Positions 51,885 to 60,573 of a stretch of DNA of 64,000 nt are shown here, piece after piece. The stretch is from Ascidiaceihabitans sp039975415 (GTDB lineage: Bacteria > Pseudomonadota > Alphaproteobacteria > Rhodobacterales > Rhodobacteraceae). The stretch is from the NCBI RefSeq assembly GCF_039975415.1, contig NZ_JBDWHD010000004.1; one strand, written 5' to 3'. The translations under genes were made by a program, and so were the position numbers. The notes beneath the pieces were generated by a model. The model worked only from the letters and a program-made list of their open reading frames with translations, made no database searches and was not told where the DNA came from. Each line of letters begins with the position of its first letter. The stretch's first letter is position 1.

Positions 51885-52120
51885 GCGGAGTCTTCGCCCT
51901 CATATAGGCTGATCGGCTGGCTGGGCATAATCGTCGAAATTGCGTGTTTATACACCAGCTGTGATTGACCATCGCGGCGCAAAAGCACGCAGAAGTTGTC
52001 AAACCAAGTGATAACACCTTGCAGTTTCACGCCATTGATCAGGAAAATTGTCACGGGCACTTTGGTTTTGCGCACGTGGTTCAAAAATGCATCTTGTAAA
52101 TTCTGTCTGTCCGAAGCCAT
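51881..52120 (-). CDS. hfq: RNA chaperone Hfq
   Basis: Hexameric Sm-like protein that pairs small RNAs with mRNAs. It is a compact 79-residue form with Sm1 (VPVTIFLINGVKLQGVITWF) and Sm2 (LVYKHAISTIMP). The proximal-face residues Gln7/Asp10 in QNLQD, Phe in DNFC and the YKH motif are present, and the C-terminal tail is short, as usual in alphaproteobacteria. The start is ATG 52120; an open frame extends upstream without family similarity. It is followed by hflX. Confidence 0.97.
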   Translation of the reverse strand: MASDRQNLQDAFLNHVRKTKVPVTIFLINGVKLQGVITWFDNFCVLLRRDGQSQLVYKHAISTIMPSQPISLYEGEDSA

Positions 52121-52169
52121 GTCGGTCTCGCCTTTTTTTATTGTTGTTGGCCTGCGGATCACGTCACCC

Positions 52170-52198
52170 GCATAGATGCGATTATGGATAAGGTTCAA
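52170..52198 (-). promoter_or_regulatory. Putative hfq promoter
   Basis: Minus-strand TTGAAC (52198-52193), a 17-base spacer and CTATGC (52175-52170) place a start about 45 bases upstream of hfq, giving the gene a promoter separate from trkH. Confidence 0.42.
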
Positions 52199-52233
52199 AG
52201 GAGTTTCCACCCCAAAAAACACCCACCCCTAGG

Positions 52234-52252
52234 CAGCTTTACGCCAAAGCTG
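52234..52252 (-). terminator. Hairpin directly after trkH
   Basis: CAGCTTT (52252-52246 on the minus strand), loop GGCGT and AAAGCTG form a 7-bp stem right after the trkH stop. The T-run (52219-52214) is 14 bases away, so termination may be partial and some hfq expression could be read-through. Confidence 0.42.
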
Positions 52253-53788
52253 TCAGCCGCGCCACAAATCCGGTGTCAAAAGTGCGATGATTGCCAAAGT
52301 TTCTAATCTTCCCAGTACCATAGCGGCAGCAAAGACGCCCTTGGCGACCGGTGTAAGATCGCGCAACCGGATGGCCACTTCGGTGGCATGTTCCAAAAGG
52401 GGACCCGTTGTCGAAAGACCGGTGATGGCCAGTACCATCGCATTTTCGAACGGTACACCGAGAAAAGCAAAGGTAATGACCAACGCCGCCAGCGAAATCG
52501 CAAAGAGCATAAAGAATATCCAAGCGATGAAAGCGCCATTCTTTTGCAGGCGTCGTCCCATGGCACCTGCCCCGCTGACAGACGACGGATGTACAAGTCG
52601 TTCCATTTCCCGTTTGCCATTTCGGTACAACGCAAACACCCGCAGCAGTTTCACACCACCTGCCGTCGTCGCCACACCACCCCCGATCAAAGACAATCCC
52701 ATCAGGATCAATCCAGGGGTGCCCAAACCAGACCACGCTTGGGCAATGCCCCAATCTGCACTGACAAATCCGGTCGTTGTCACAAAGGACATGACCGTAA
52801 ACATGGACCCCCAAAAGGCTTGAACAGCTTCATGGGGCGTGGCGTTGGCGTCGACGTCCAAAGCGCCCCACCAGTGCCGCACAAACAGCAACAAAGGCAC
52901 GCCGACAACAAGCGCAATCCCGATCCGGAACTCCGGGTCCGTTTTGATGCCACCGCTGTCGCTGGTCACTGTATCGGTGGAAAACGTCAGTCGAGACAAC
53001 GCAAATAGCATGAACAAAACCATAACAATCTCGCCGATCAGGCCCGAGCTTCCGTTCTCAACACCGCCCACAGCCGAAATGCCGGACGTGGCCATCACGG
53101 ACATTGCATGGCTTAAAGCCACCAAGGCCCGATCGCCTGACACCAGCAACAAAATCCACAACAATGCCGTGAGCCCCACGTAAATTGGCAACAGGGTGCT
53201 TGTGACTTTCACCAGCCGTGCGCGTCCCTCGGGGTGCGCTCCGCCCACTCGGCCTTCGCTGCGGCGTCCGGGTTCAGCCCGTGCCGTCACTTCAAACCCG
53301 CCAAGGTTCAACGGCGCCAGAATGGCAGAGGCCGCGATCCACATAATCAAACCGCCCATCCAGCCCACCTGCGCGCGCCAAAGGTGTAAAGGATCACTTA
53401 AGCGATTGGGATCATTGAAGAAGGTAGCGCCCGTGGTCGTGATTGCCGACACCATTTCAACGTAAGAATTCAAAAAGCTGGTTGTGCGCAGCCCTTCAAA
53501 AAAGGGCACAGCCAGAAACAGCGGTAAAAACACAAACGCCGAAAACAGCGACATCAACGGGCCCAAAGCCCCGTGCCGCGGCGTGCGTCCTGCGTGAGCC
53601 AGCGCGAGCAAAACAAAGATGATGATGCCCAGAACTCCGGAATATAAAAACGCCCGTGCCGTCTCGTTTTGTCCCAAAAGCCCCGCATGAACTGCAGGTG
53701 CCAACATCGAAAATGAAGCAAACCCAAATAGCAACATAAACAAAGGCAGTTGCAACATGCGGTCCAAAAACGTCTGTTGCGTGCCCAT
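52253..53788 (-). CDS. trkH: Trk-type potassium uptake membrane protein
   Basis: Ion-conducting subunit of the Trk/Ktr K+ uptake system, 511 residues with repeated M1-P-M2 units. Filter-like loops are visible, including MVSAITTTGATFF, HAMSVMATSGIS, VMSFVTTTGFVSAD and ITGLSTTGPLL, with the Gly residues expected in the four pore loops. It starts one base after the trkA stop, so the two are co-transcribed. It sits where many relatives go from ntrX/trkA to hfq. Confidence 0.93.
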   Translation of the reverse strand: MGTQQTFLDRMLQLPLFMLLFGFASFSMLAPAVHAGLLGQNETARAFLYSGVLGIIIFVLLALAHAGRTPRHGALGPLMSLFSAFVFLPLFLAVPFFEGLRTTSFLNSYVEMVSAITTTGATFFNDPNRLSDPLHLWRAQVGWMGGLIMWIAASAILAPLNLGGFEVTARAEPGRRSEGRVGGAHPEGRARLVKVTSTLLPIYVGLTALLWILLLVSGDRALVALSHAMSVMATSGISAVGGVENGSSGLIGEIVMVLFMLFALSRLTFSTDTVTSDSGGIKTDPEFRIGIALVVGVPLLLFVRHWWGALDVDANATPHEAVQAFWGSMFTVMSFVTTTGFVSADWGIAQAWSGLGTPGLILMGLSLIGGGVATTAGGVKLLRVFALYRNGKREMERLVHPSSVSGAGAMGRRLQKNGAFIAWIFFMLFAISLAALVITFAFLGVPFENAMVLAITGLSTTGPLLEHATEVAIRLRDLTPVAKGVFAAAMVLGRLETLAIIALLTPDLWRG

Positions 53789-53789
53789 G

Positions 53790-55166
53790 TCAGAAGAAGT
53801 CGATAGACACTTGCATCAGGCGTTCCACCTCGGGCACGTCCTTGGCAAGTGCGAATATGGCAATGACGTCGCCCTCGTCGATCCGGGTGTCCCCCATGGG
53901 GCGGATGACCTTGTCGCCTTTGCGCACAGCACCGACAAGCACGCCTTCCGGAAAGTCGATTTCATTGATCTGGCGGCCAGCGATCGGGGATGTTGACAGA
54001 ACTTCTGCCTCGATCACCTCTGCTTCGGCGTCCCCGATGGAATAGACGGATCGCACCCGTCCGTGCCGGATATGACGCAAAATAGAGGAAACGGTTGTGG
54101 CACGCGGGTTGATGTAGGCGTCGATGCCCAAAGGTTCCATCATCGGCACCAACGTGGGGTCGTTGATCAGCGCAATAGCATAGGGGCAACCTTCGGCCTT
54201 CGCACGCACAGCTGCCAGCATGTTGGTCTTGTCGTCGTCCGTCACCGCCAGCATCGCGTCCGCACGGCTGATGCCCGCTTCGGACAACAACGACACGTCC
54301 AGCCCGTCGCCATTTAGCACAATTGTACGTTCCAGCGCTTCGGCGGCATGCTCTGCACAAGCGCGGCTTTTTTCGATGATCTTGGTGCGCACCCGTCTTG
54401 TACGGCTTTCGAGTGATTTCGCCACAGCAAGGCCGACGTTGCCGCCCCCCACCATGACGATGCGTTCTTGTTTGGCCATTTTCTTGCCGAAAATTTCCAT
54501 GGTGCGGCTGATATCATCCACATGGGAAAAGACGTAACACTGATCGCCGGTGAACAATTGGTCGCCTGCGGCCGGAGCAAACAGCGCGCCGTCACGGCGG
54601 ACCCCCACAACCACCGCACGCAGTGTCGAAAATAGATCCGTGAGCTGCCGCAAAGGTGTGTTGACCACGGGGCAATCGTCGTCGATTAAAATCCCCAGCA
54701 GATGTGCCTGCCCCTCCATGAACCGTTCGGTGTCAAAAGCAGCGGTCGCAGACAGCCGTTGCAAGGCAGCGGCCGCCACTTCGCGTTCGGGGCTGATCAC
54801 CACATCAATCGGCATATGATCGCGCCGATAGAGGTCGGAATAAATGGCATCCAGATAGGACTGGCTGCGCAAACGCGCGATCTTGCGGTTCACCCCGAAC
54901 ACCGAATGGGCGACCTGACAGGTGACCATGTTCACCTCATCGGAATGAGTGGCCGCTATAACCATATCCGCGTCGCGCGCACCGGCTTTGTCCAGAACAT
55001 TGGGATAACTCGCAAATCCGGCAACACCTTGGACATCAAGCGTGTCCGTGGCGCGGCGAACAAGGTCGGGATCCTGATCCACGACCGTGACGTCATTGCG
55101 TTCGCCTGACAAATGACGTGCGATTTGCCAGCCGACTTGCCCGGCCCCACATATGATCACCTTCAT
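53790..55166 (-). CDS. trkA: Trk system regulatory subunit TrkA
   Basis: Cytosolic NAD(H)-binding gate regulator of TrkH. The 458 residues form two RCK-type repeats, each with a Rossmann motif: IICGAGQVGWQIA at residues 4-16 and IVMVGGGNVGLAVA near 235. Each is followed by a TrkA-C domain. The start ATG is at 55166; the open frame extends eight codons upstream. Its upstream region carries three 12-bp direct repeats, and it is divergent from a lipoprotein gene. Confidence 0.96.
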   Translation of the reverse strand: MKVIICGAGQVGWQIARHLSGERNDVTVVDQDPDLVRRATDTLDVQGVAGFASYPNVLDKAGARDADMVIAATHSDEVNMVTCQVAHSVFGVNRKIARLRSQSYLDAIYSDLYRRDHMPIDVVISPEREVAAAALQRLSATAAFDTERFMEGQAHLLGILIDDDCPVVNTPLRQLTDLFSTLRAVVVGVRRDGALFAPAAGDQLFTGDQCYVFSHVDDISRTMEIFGKKMAKQERIVMVGGGNVGLAVAKSLESRTRRVRTKIIEKSRACAEHAAEALERTIVLNGDGLDVSLLSEAGISRADAMLAVTDDDKTNMLAAVRAKAEGCPYAIALINDPTLVPMMEPLGIDAYINPRATTVSSILRHIRHGRVRSVYSIGDAEAEVIEAEVLSTSPIAGRQINEIDFPEGVLVGAVRKGDKVIRPMGDTRIDEGDVIAIFALAKDVPEVERLMQVSIDFF

Positions 55167-55241
55167 ACGGTCACATCCATTGATAGGCATCCTTGGTTTG
55201 GAGGGATTTCATGACAGATGGTCCCAGATGGGTCAATTCAA

Positions 55242-55277
55242 TTGTATCAGGGTTTGTATGACGCATTGTATGACGGG
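55242..55277. repeat. Three direct repeats with 12-bp period in the trkA upstream region
   Basis: TTGTATCAG (55242), TTGTATGACG (55254) and TTGTATGACG (55266) begin exactly 12 bases apart. They lie in the 134-base divergent region between trkA and a lipoprotein gene. Such phased half-sites are typical of response-regulator or activator binding. Confidence 0.5.
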
Positions 55278-55300
55278 GGGAATCGCGGCACAGTTTGGAT

Positions 55301-55774
55301 ATGCGTATTCCAGTCATCTTTTCTGTTATGTCAGCCGCAGCTTTGACAGCTTGTGTTCCTTTGTCCACATACTACCGCGAGGGGGCGGCGGTATCGCTTG
55401 TGCAACGTGACACTTTGAACTGCGAGGTCAAAGCCCTCAAGGATGCGCCTGTTGCGAACCAGACGCGTGTCACACCGCCACGGTATGTGCCTGCGCGGCG
55501 CAATTGTTCATCATCGGGTGCATGCCACGTAACACCGGGCTATTACATTCCGGGCCAGACATACACCATTGATGCCAATCAGGGCTTGCGTAAACGGGTC
55601 GAAGCGCAATGTATGGCCGATAAAGGCTACGCACCGGTCGATATTCCCGCCTGCCCCGACCGTATTGTCAAAGCGGCCCCCCCTGCCGTCACATCCACAT
55701 TGCCTGCGCTGACGCCCAAATCCTGCGTCATCAAATACAAAAACGGCACCTATCAAATCGTCAACAAAAGCTGA
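55301..55774 (+). CDS. Small cysteine-rich lipoprotein of unknown function
   Basis: A 157-residue protein with the lipoprotein signal MRIPVIFSVMSAAALTAC (Cys18). The mature domain has paired cysteines (NCEVK, RNCSSSGACHV, AQCMADKGY, PACPDR, KSCVIKY) and aromatic-rich PGYYIPGQTY. It is probably a periplasmic, disulfide-bonded lipoprotein. I recognise no named family. I start at ATG 55301; a TTG lies two codons earlier. It precedes the SnoaL-like gene by 10 bases and likely shares its transcript. Confidence 0.68.
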   Translation: MRIPVIFSVMSAAALTACVPLSTYYREGAAVSLVQRDTLNCEVKALKDAPVANQTRVTPPRYVPARRNCSSSGACHVTPGYYIPGQTYTIDANQGLRKRVEAQCMADKGYAPVDIPACPDRIVKAAPPAVTSTLPALTPKSCVIKYKNGTYQIVNKS

Positions 55775-55784
55775 AATCCCTCCA

Positions 55785-56789
55785 ATGTTCCAAGATGCTA
55801 AAGCGTGTGTGCGCGCCCATTATGCTGCTCTTTCCAAAGCAGATCCCAATACTGTCGCCGACGTATTGGCCCAAACCATGACACCGGATGCAACATGGCG
55901 CGGGTTTCACCCATTTAACGACCAAAGCGGACCCCAAGACGTTGCAGCCACATTCTGGACGCCGTTTTTGAACGCAATGTCGCGCGTTCAGCGCCGCGAA
56001 GACATTTTTTTCGCAGGCGACAACATGATCGAAGGCCATAAAGGTCAATGGGTTGTCTCTATGGGGCATTTGATGGGTCTGTTTGATGCGCCGTTTCTGG
56101 GTATTCCGCCCACGGGCAAAATTGCGATGCTGCGTTATGCGGAATTCAACAAGGTCGAAGACGGCAAGATCACCGACACGGCGTTCTACTGTGATCTGTT
56201 GCATCTGATGGCGCAGGCCGGTGTGTACCCCCTGCCGCCACAAACCGGCGCAGAGCTGGTGCAGCCGGGACCTATGACGCATGACGGGTTGCTGTTTGAT
56301 GATGCTGCACCAAAAGACGGGGCAAAGACCCTTGCGGTGATCGAGAACATGATGGATTCCATCAATCGTGCCAACAGTCTGGATCACCCCCCCACCCCGC
56401 AAGAAGAACTGGCGATGGATTGGCACGACGACATGTTGTGGTGGGGTCCGACAGGGATCGGTGCCACATACACAATCGATCGTTACATCCAGCAACACCA
56501 ACAACCGTTCCGCACCCAAACGGAAAACCGGCAATTTTATGGTCATTTGTGTCGGATCGCCGAAGGCCACTACGGTGCATTTTTTGGGCGTCCGAACCTA
56601 AGCATCACACCGATTGGCGGCTATTTGGGGATGCCTGCCAGCAATGTGCCTTGCGACATGCGCGTGATTGACGTCTATCGCCGCGACGGCGACAAACTGG
56701 CAGAAAACTGGATTTTCATCGACATGCTGCATTTCCTGAAAATGCAGGGGTTGGACGTCTTGGAACGGATGGACAGCCTGCGCATCTAG
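55785..56789 (+). CDS. Tandem SnoaL / NTF2-like protein
   Basis: A 334-residue protein with two NTF2-like cone domains of the SnoaL type: residues about 1-150 (RAHYAALSKADPNTVADVLA, TPDATWRGFHPF, FNKVEDGKITDTAFYCDLLH) and 195-330 (DDMLWWGPTGIGATYTIDRY, DVYRRDGDKLAENWIFIDML). SnoaL proteins are ester cyclases or small-molecule enzymes, but catalytic assignment from sequence is unsafe. With the lipoprotein gene it forms a plus-strand pair inserted between trkA and ntrX. A perfect hairpin surrounds its stop codon. Confidence 0.78.
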   Translation: MFQDAKACVRAHYAALSKADPNTVADVLAQTMTPDATWRGFHPFNDQSGPQDVAATFWTPFLNAMSRVQRREDIFFAGDNMIEGHKGQWVVSMGHLMGLFDAPFLGIPPTGKIAMLRYAEFNKVEDGKITDTAFYCDLLHLMAQAGVYPLPPQTGAELVQPGPMTHDGLLFDDAAPKDGAKTLAVIENMMDSINRANSLDHPPTPQEELAMDWHDDMLWWGPTGIGATYTIDRYIQQHQQPFRTQTENRQFYGHLCRIAEGHYGAFFGRPNLSITPIGGYLGMPASNVPCDMRVIDVYRRDGDKLAENWIFIDMLHFLKMQGLDVLERMDSLRI

Positions 56790-56796
56790 CGCAGGC
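56776..56796. terminator. Hairpin spanning the SnoaL-like stop codon
   Basis: GCCTGCGC (56776-56783), ATCTA, GCGCAGGC (56789-56796) is an 8-bp perfect stem with the TAG stop in the loop, between convergent genes. There is no T-run, so terminator function is only possible. Confidence 0.4.
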
Positions 56797-56810
56797 GCTC
56801 TGCGCGTATC

Positions 56811-58223
56811 TTACGCCAGTTTGGCTTCGTCGTCGTCGACATGGGCCACGCGCGTGCCAGCTTTGGCCGATGTCACAACACCCAGACTTTTGAGCTTGCG
56901 GTGCAAGGCAGAGCGTTCCATGCCGACAAAGTTTGCAGTGCGGCTGATGTTGCCGCCAAAACGGTTGATCTGCGTCAGCAGGTATTCGCGTTCAAACGCC
57001 TCGCGGGCTTCGCGTAGTGGCAATGTTGCCAATGCCCCCGACAACACAACGCGGCCTTCTTCGCTGCTGGGTTCATCATCGCCCGGCAACTCACGCGCTT
57101 CGATGGGACCGGTGCTGTCGCTTAGGATCAGCACGCGTTCTATCAGGTTCTTCAACTGACGCACGTTTCCGGGCCAAACCATCGTTTGCATCAGCGCTGT
57201 TGCGTCATCCGTCATTTCACGCAAAGCCAAACCTTGGGCCGCGTTCAGCTGATCGATGAAGTAAGCCGCGAGCATTGGAATGTCTTCGCGGCGTTCTTCC
57301 AGCGACGGCACAGCAATCGGCACCACATTCAGACGATGGTACAATTCCTGACGGAACGTTTCAGCCGCAATTTCGGCTTCCAAGTCTTTGTTTGTACTGG
57401 AAATAACGCGCAAATCGACGCGCACCTTGTCACTGCCGCCAACGCGGGTGAATTGTTGATCGACCAGAACACGCAGGATTTTGGACTGGGTGCCGACGGG
57501 CATGTCTGCGACCTCGTCAAAGTAGATGACGCCTCCGTGCGCTTGCTCTAGCAGTCCCGGCTCAACCCCTCGTTCAGCGCCTTCGCGGCCAAACAGAACT
57601 TCTTCCATGCGTTCAGGTGCGACACCGGCACAATTCACCGTAATGAACGGGGCCGACGCGCGGTTGGAATTGGCGTGGATGTAACGCGCGGCCATTTCCT
57701 TGCCGCTGCCTGCGGGGCCTGTCAGCATCACGCGGCCATTGGACTTGGTGACTTTGTCCAGCTGCGAAATCAAAGCGCGGAAGGCCGCCGAATTGCCAAC
57801 CATTTCACCCGACCCGACCTCTTGCCGTTTCAAGGTGAGGTTTTCGCGGCGCAAGCGGCTGGTTTCCATCGCGCGTCGGATCACCACCAACAACTGGTCG
57901 ATATTGAATGGCTTTTCGATGAAGTCATAAGCGCCCTGTTTGATTGCAGCGACGGCAATTTCGATATTGCCATGACCGGAAATGATCACCACCGGGACAT
58001 CCGGGTTGTCGCGCTTGACGGTTTTCAGAATGTCGATGCCGTCCATGCGGCTGTCTTTCAGCCAGATATCCAACACCATTAATGCGGGCGCGTCGGCGTT
58101 GATCGCGGCCATGGCGTCGTCGGAATTGCCGGCCAGTCGGGTCTGATAGCCCTCGTCTTTCAAAATATCCGAAATCAGTTCCCGGATGTCGCGCTCATCA
58201 TCTACGATTAGAATGTCGCTCAT
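56811..58223 (-). CDS. ntrX: Response regulator NtrX
   Basis: Partner of sensor NtrY, involved in nitrogen and redox control. The 470 residues comprise a receiver domain (phospho-Asp in LMVLDIWLKDSRMDG near 53), an AAA+ domain with Walker A GPAGSGKEM near 166 and Walker B VIYFDEVADMP, and a Fis-type HTH at the C-terminus (GGNISRTANFVGMERSALHRKL). The GAFTGA loop that touches sigma-54 is missing; the region reads FGREGAERGVEPG, as in other alphaproteobacterial NtrX. It overlaps ntrY by ATGA. Confidence 0.95.
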   Translation of the reverse strand: MSDILIVDDERDIRELISDILKDEGYQTRLAGNSDDAMAAINADAPALMVLDIWLKDSRMDGIDILKTVKRDNPDVPVVIISGHGNIEIAVAAIKQGAYDFIEKPFNIDQLLVVIRRAMETSRLRRENLTLKRQEVGSGEMVGNSAAFRALISQLDKVTKSNGRVMLTGPAGSGKEMAARYIHANSNRASAPFITVNCAGVAPERMEEVLFGREGAERGVEPGLLEQAHGGVIYFDEVADMPVGTQSKILRVLVDQQFTRVGGSDKVRVDLRVISSTNKDLEAEIAAETFRQELYHRLNVVPIAVPSLEERREDIPMLAAYFIDQLNAAQGLALREMTDDATALMQTMVWPGNVRQLKNLIERVLILSDSTGPIEARELPGDDEPSSEEGRVVLSGALATLPLREAREAFEREYLLTQINRFGGNISRTANFVGMERSALHRKLKSLGVVTSAKAGTRVAHVDDDEAKLA

Positions 58224-60472
58224 TTTACTGTCACCTCTTCTTGGGTATGCGGGGCCGCCGCTGCTTCGTTAAGTGGCAGCGTGATCACCGCCATGGCCCC
58301 GAAATGGGTTTGGCCCTCAAAAACGGGGGCGTCGTCCAGCACCAAAGTGCCGCCGTGTTCTTCAATAATCTTCTTCACAATAGGCAGTCCCAACCCGGTG
58401 CCTTCACTGCGGGTTGTCACATAGGGTTCAAACAGCCGCGCACGGTCTTCGGGCAATCCGATGCCGTTGTCCGCGATGCTGATTTTCACCTGGGCGCCCA
58501 GCTGTGCCATGGTCACATGGACGCGTGGCACCAAATTCTCTGGCGGCTCTTTTTGCTTCAAGCTTTCAATGGCTTCGCCTGCGTTCTTGATTAAGTTTGT
58601 CAACGCTTGCGATATCATCGTGGCGTCCAAATCGAGGTCGGTTGGCGATTTCGGCAAATCGGATGTTATTGTCACATCGGGCTGTCCAGCTTGCTGCAAC
58701 ATCACCGCACCTTGGACCAGTTCCGTCAGGTTTGTGGGTTTGCGTTCGGGTTCCGGCATACGGGCGAATTTTGAGAACTCGTCCACGATGCGACGCAAGT
58801 CTCCGGTCTGCCGGATGATGACGTCAGTCATTTGCTCAAGGCTGTCGCTGTCTTCACCCACTTTGGGTGCAAATTTGCGTTTGATCCGCTCGGCGCTTAG
58901 CTGGATGGGCGTCAGCGGGTTCTTGATTTCGTGGGCAATACGCCGCGCCACATCACCCCAAGCGGCCATGCGTTGCGCGCTGACCAGATCGGTCACATCG
59001 TCAAAGGCCACAACATAGCCTTCGCGGCGGCCATCATCATTGCGCCGTGTGGCCATGCGCACCAGAAGGTTTTCCATACGCCCCTTGCGGCTTACTTTGA
59101 CCTCGCCTTGTGCGACCTCCGCAGGCCCTGCCCGCAAAACGGCAAACAATGCGCCAAATTCCGGCACGGCAACCGAAAGCGGTACAGATTGCTGATCTTC
59201 CTGCCAATCCAACAGCCCGGCAGCCGAACGGTTCACAAAGGTCACCTTCCCCGTGGCATCCAGACCAACAACCCCCGACGTAACCGAACTTAGGACTGAA
59301 TCAAACAGGCGCCGGCGTCGTTCAATCTGGCCCGTGTTCTCAAGCAGCGTGTCGCGCTGGCCTTTTAATTGCTTGGTCATTTGGTTGAAATAGCGGCTGA
59401 GCATTGCGATCTCGTCGTCGCCGCTTTCTTCAATAACCTTCACGTCCAGGTCACCGGCCCCAACCCGTTGCGCCGCCCCCGTCAAACGCCCCACCGGACC
59501 CGACAGACGTTCCGCAAACCACAGCCCCAACCAAATGGCGGCAAGGATCAAAATCACCGCAAACCCCAAATAAAGCAGGCCAAATTCGAACAAAACACGC
59601 CCACGATCGCTTTCGAGCTGTTGATACAACCGCACTGTTTCTTGAGTTTCGTCCAACAGCGCGAGGATTTCCCCGTCAACGTCGCGGCTTACGTATAGAT
59701 AGCGGTCTGCGTAGCTGTCCAAAGGCACAAGGGCGCGAAATTCGTTGATAGGCCAATCTTCGATGATCAGCAGGCCTTTTTCACGGGCTTCTATGATCTG
59801 GCTTGGCTTAGGGGCTTCAAAGTCGAACAGATACGATTGATCGCCACGTGCACGGATGTCTGCGGTGCCATCTATCATAAAGGCTTCACGCAGGCCGCGC
59901 TGGATCTGGCGTTGGCCTTCCCCCAGCAATTCGCTGTCGCTTAGGGCGATGGCCGCACGCCGTGCCCCGTCAATGCTGCGGGCCAACGCAACGGTATCTT
60001 CCGCCAGATCTTCGCGCTGTTCCGATTCGTAAGCTTCAGCCGCGGCAAGCGAGCTGCTGACAACCGCACTGACGCGATCCGAAAACCAGCCCTCAAGTCC
60101 CACATTCAGCGTCAGACCTGCGAAAACAGCTACCGTCACCGTTGGGATCAAAGCCAACAAAGCAAAGGCGCCCGTTAAACGCAGGTGCAAACGCGATCCC
60201 GCCGATTTGGCCCGTCTTGCGGATATCAAACGCGCGACTTGCGCCATCACAAGCGCTGCGACTGCAAGGATATAAACCAGATCGGTCAAAAGGATAAGGC
60301 GCAAACTTAAAGCGGATGACCCTTGGTCGAAGGGCCCAAGTACCAAAAAAGTCGCAAGCGCCAGGACAGGCCCTAAAACGACCAAACCCAAGGTTGCAAA
60401 ATTGCGCACACGACGTTTGCGGCGCAAACGCCCCATCGTCATCAACCACTTTGAATGTGTCCGGGTTGCCAC
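58220..60472 (-). CDS. ntrY: Sensor histidine kinase NtrY
   Basis: Membrane sensor kinase, 750 residues. It has several N-terminal helices with a periplasmic region at about 120-300, a HAMP domain near 325-375, a PAS domain near 390-490, a HisKA domain with phospho-His in AHEIKNPLTPIQLS near 512, and an HATPase domain with NLIKNAGEA, DNGIGLP and GTGLGLPIVKKI. It phosphorylates NtrX. The start is GTG 60472 with AGGTGG upstream; ATG 60442 is an alternative. It follows ntrC by 101 bases. Confidence 0.95.
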   Translation of the reverse strand: MATRTHSKWLMTMGRLRRKRRVRNFATLGLVVLGPVLALATFLVLGPFDQGSSALSLRLILLTDLVYILAVAALVMAQVARLISARRAKSAGSRLHLRLTGAFALLALIPTVTVAVFAGLTLNVGLEGWFSDRVSAVVSSSLAAAEAYESEQREDLAEDTVALARSIDGARRAAIALSDSELLGEGQRQIQRGLREAFMIDGTADIRARGDQSYLFDFEAPKPSQIIEAREKGLLIIEDWPINEFRALVPLDSYADRYLYVSRDVDGEILALLDETQETVRLYQQLESDRGRVLFEFGLLYLGFAVILILAAIWLGLWFAERLSGPVGRLTGAAQRVGAGDLDVKVIEESGDDEIAMLSRYFNQMTKQLKGQRDTLLENTGQIERRRRLFDSVLSSVTSGVVGLDATGKVTFVNRSAAGLLDWQEDQQSVPLSVAVPEFGALFAVLRAGPAEVAQGEVKVSRKGRMENLLVRMATRRNDDGRREGYVVAFDDVTDLVSAQRMAAWGDVARRIAHEIKNPLTPIQLSAERIKRKFAPKVGEDSDSLEQMTDVIIRQTGDLRRIVDEFSKFARMPEPERKPTNLTELVQGAVMLQQAGQPDVTITSDLPKSPTDLDLDATMISQALTNLIKNAGEAIESLKQKEPPENLVPRVHVTMAQLGAQVKISIADNGIGLPEDRARLFEPYVTTRSEGTGLGLPIVKKIIEEHGGTLVLDDAPVFEGQTHFGAMAVITLPLNEAAAAPHTQEEVTVK

Positions 60473-60573
60473 CCTCGTTCCACCTGTTGATGCGGTGCGT
60501 AACGCACCTGACCGCCATATTATGTGATCCTGAACAGGGGTGTCCCCCGTTGGCCACGGTTTATGTGGCCTTT

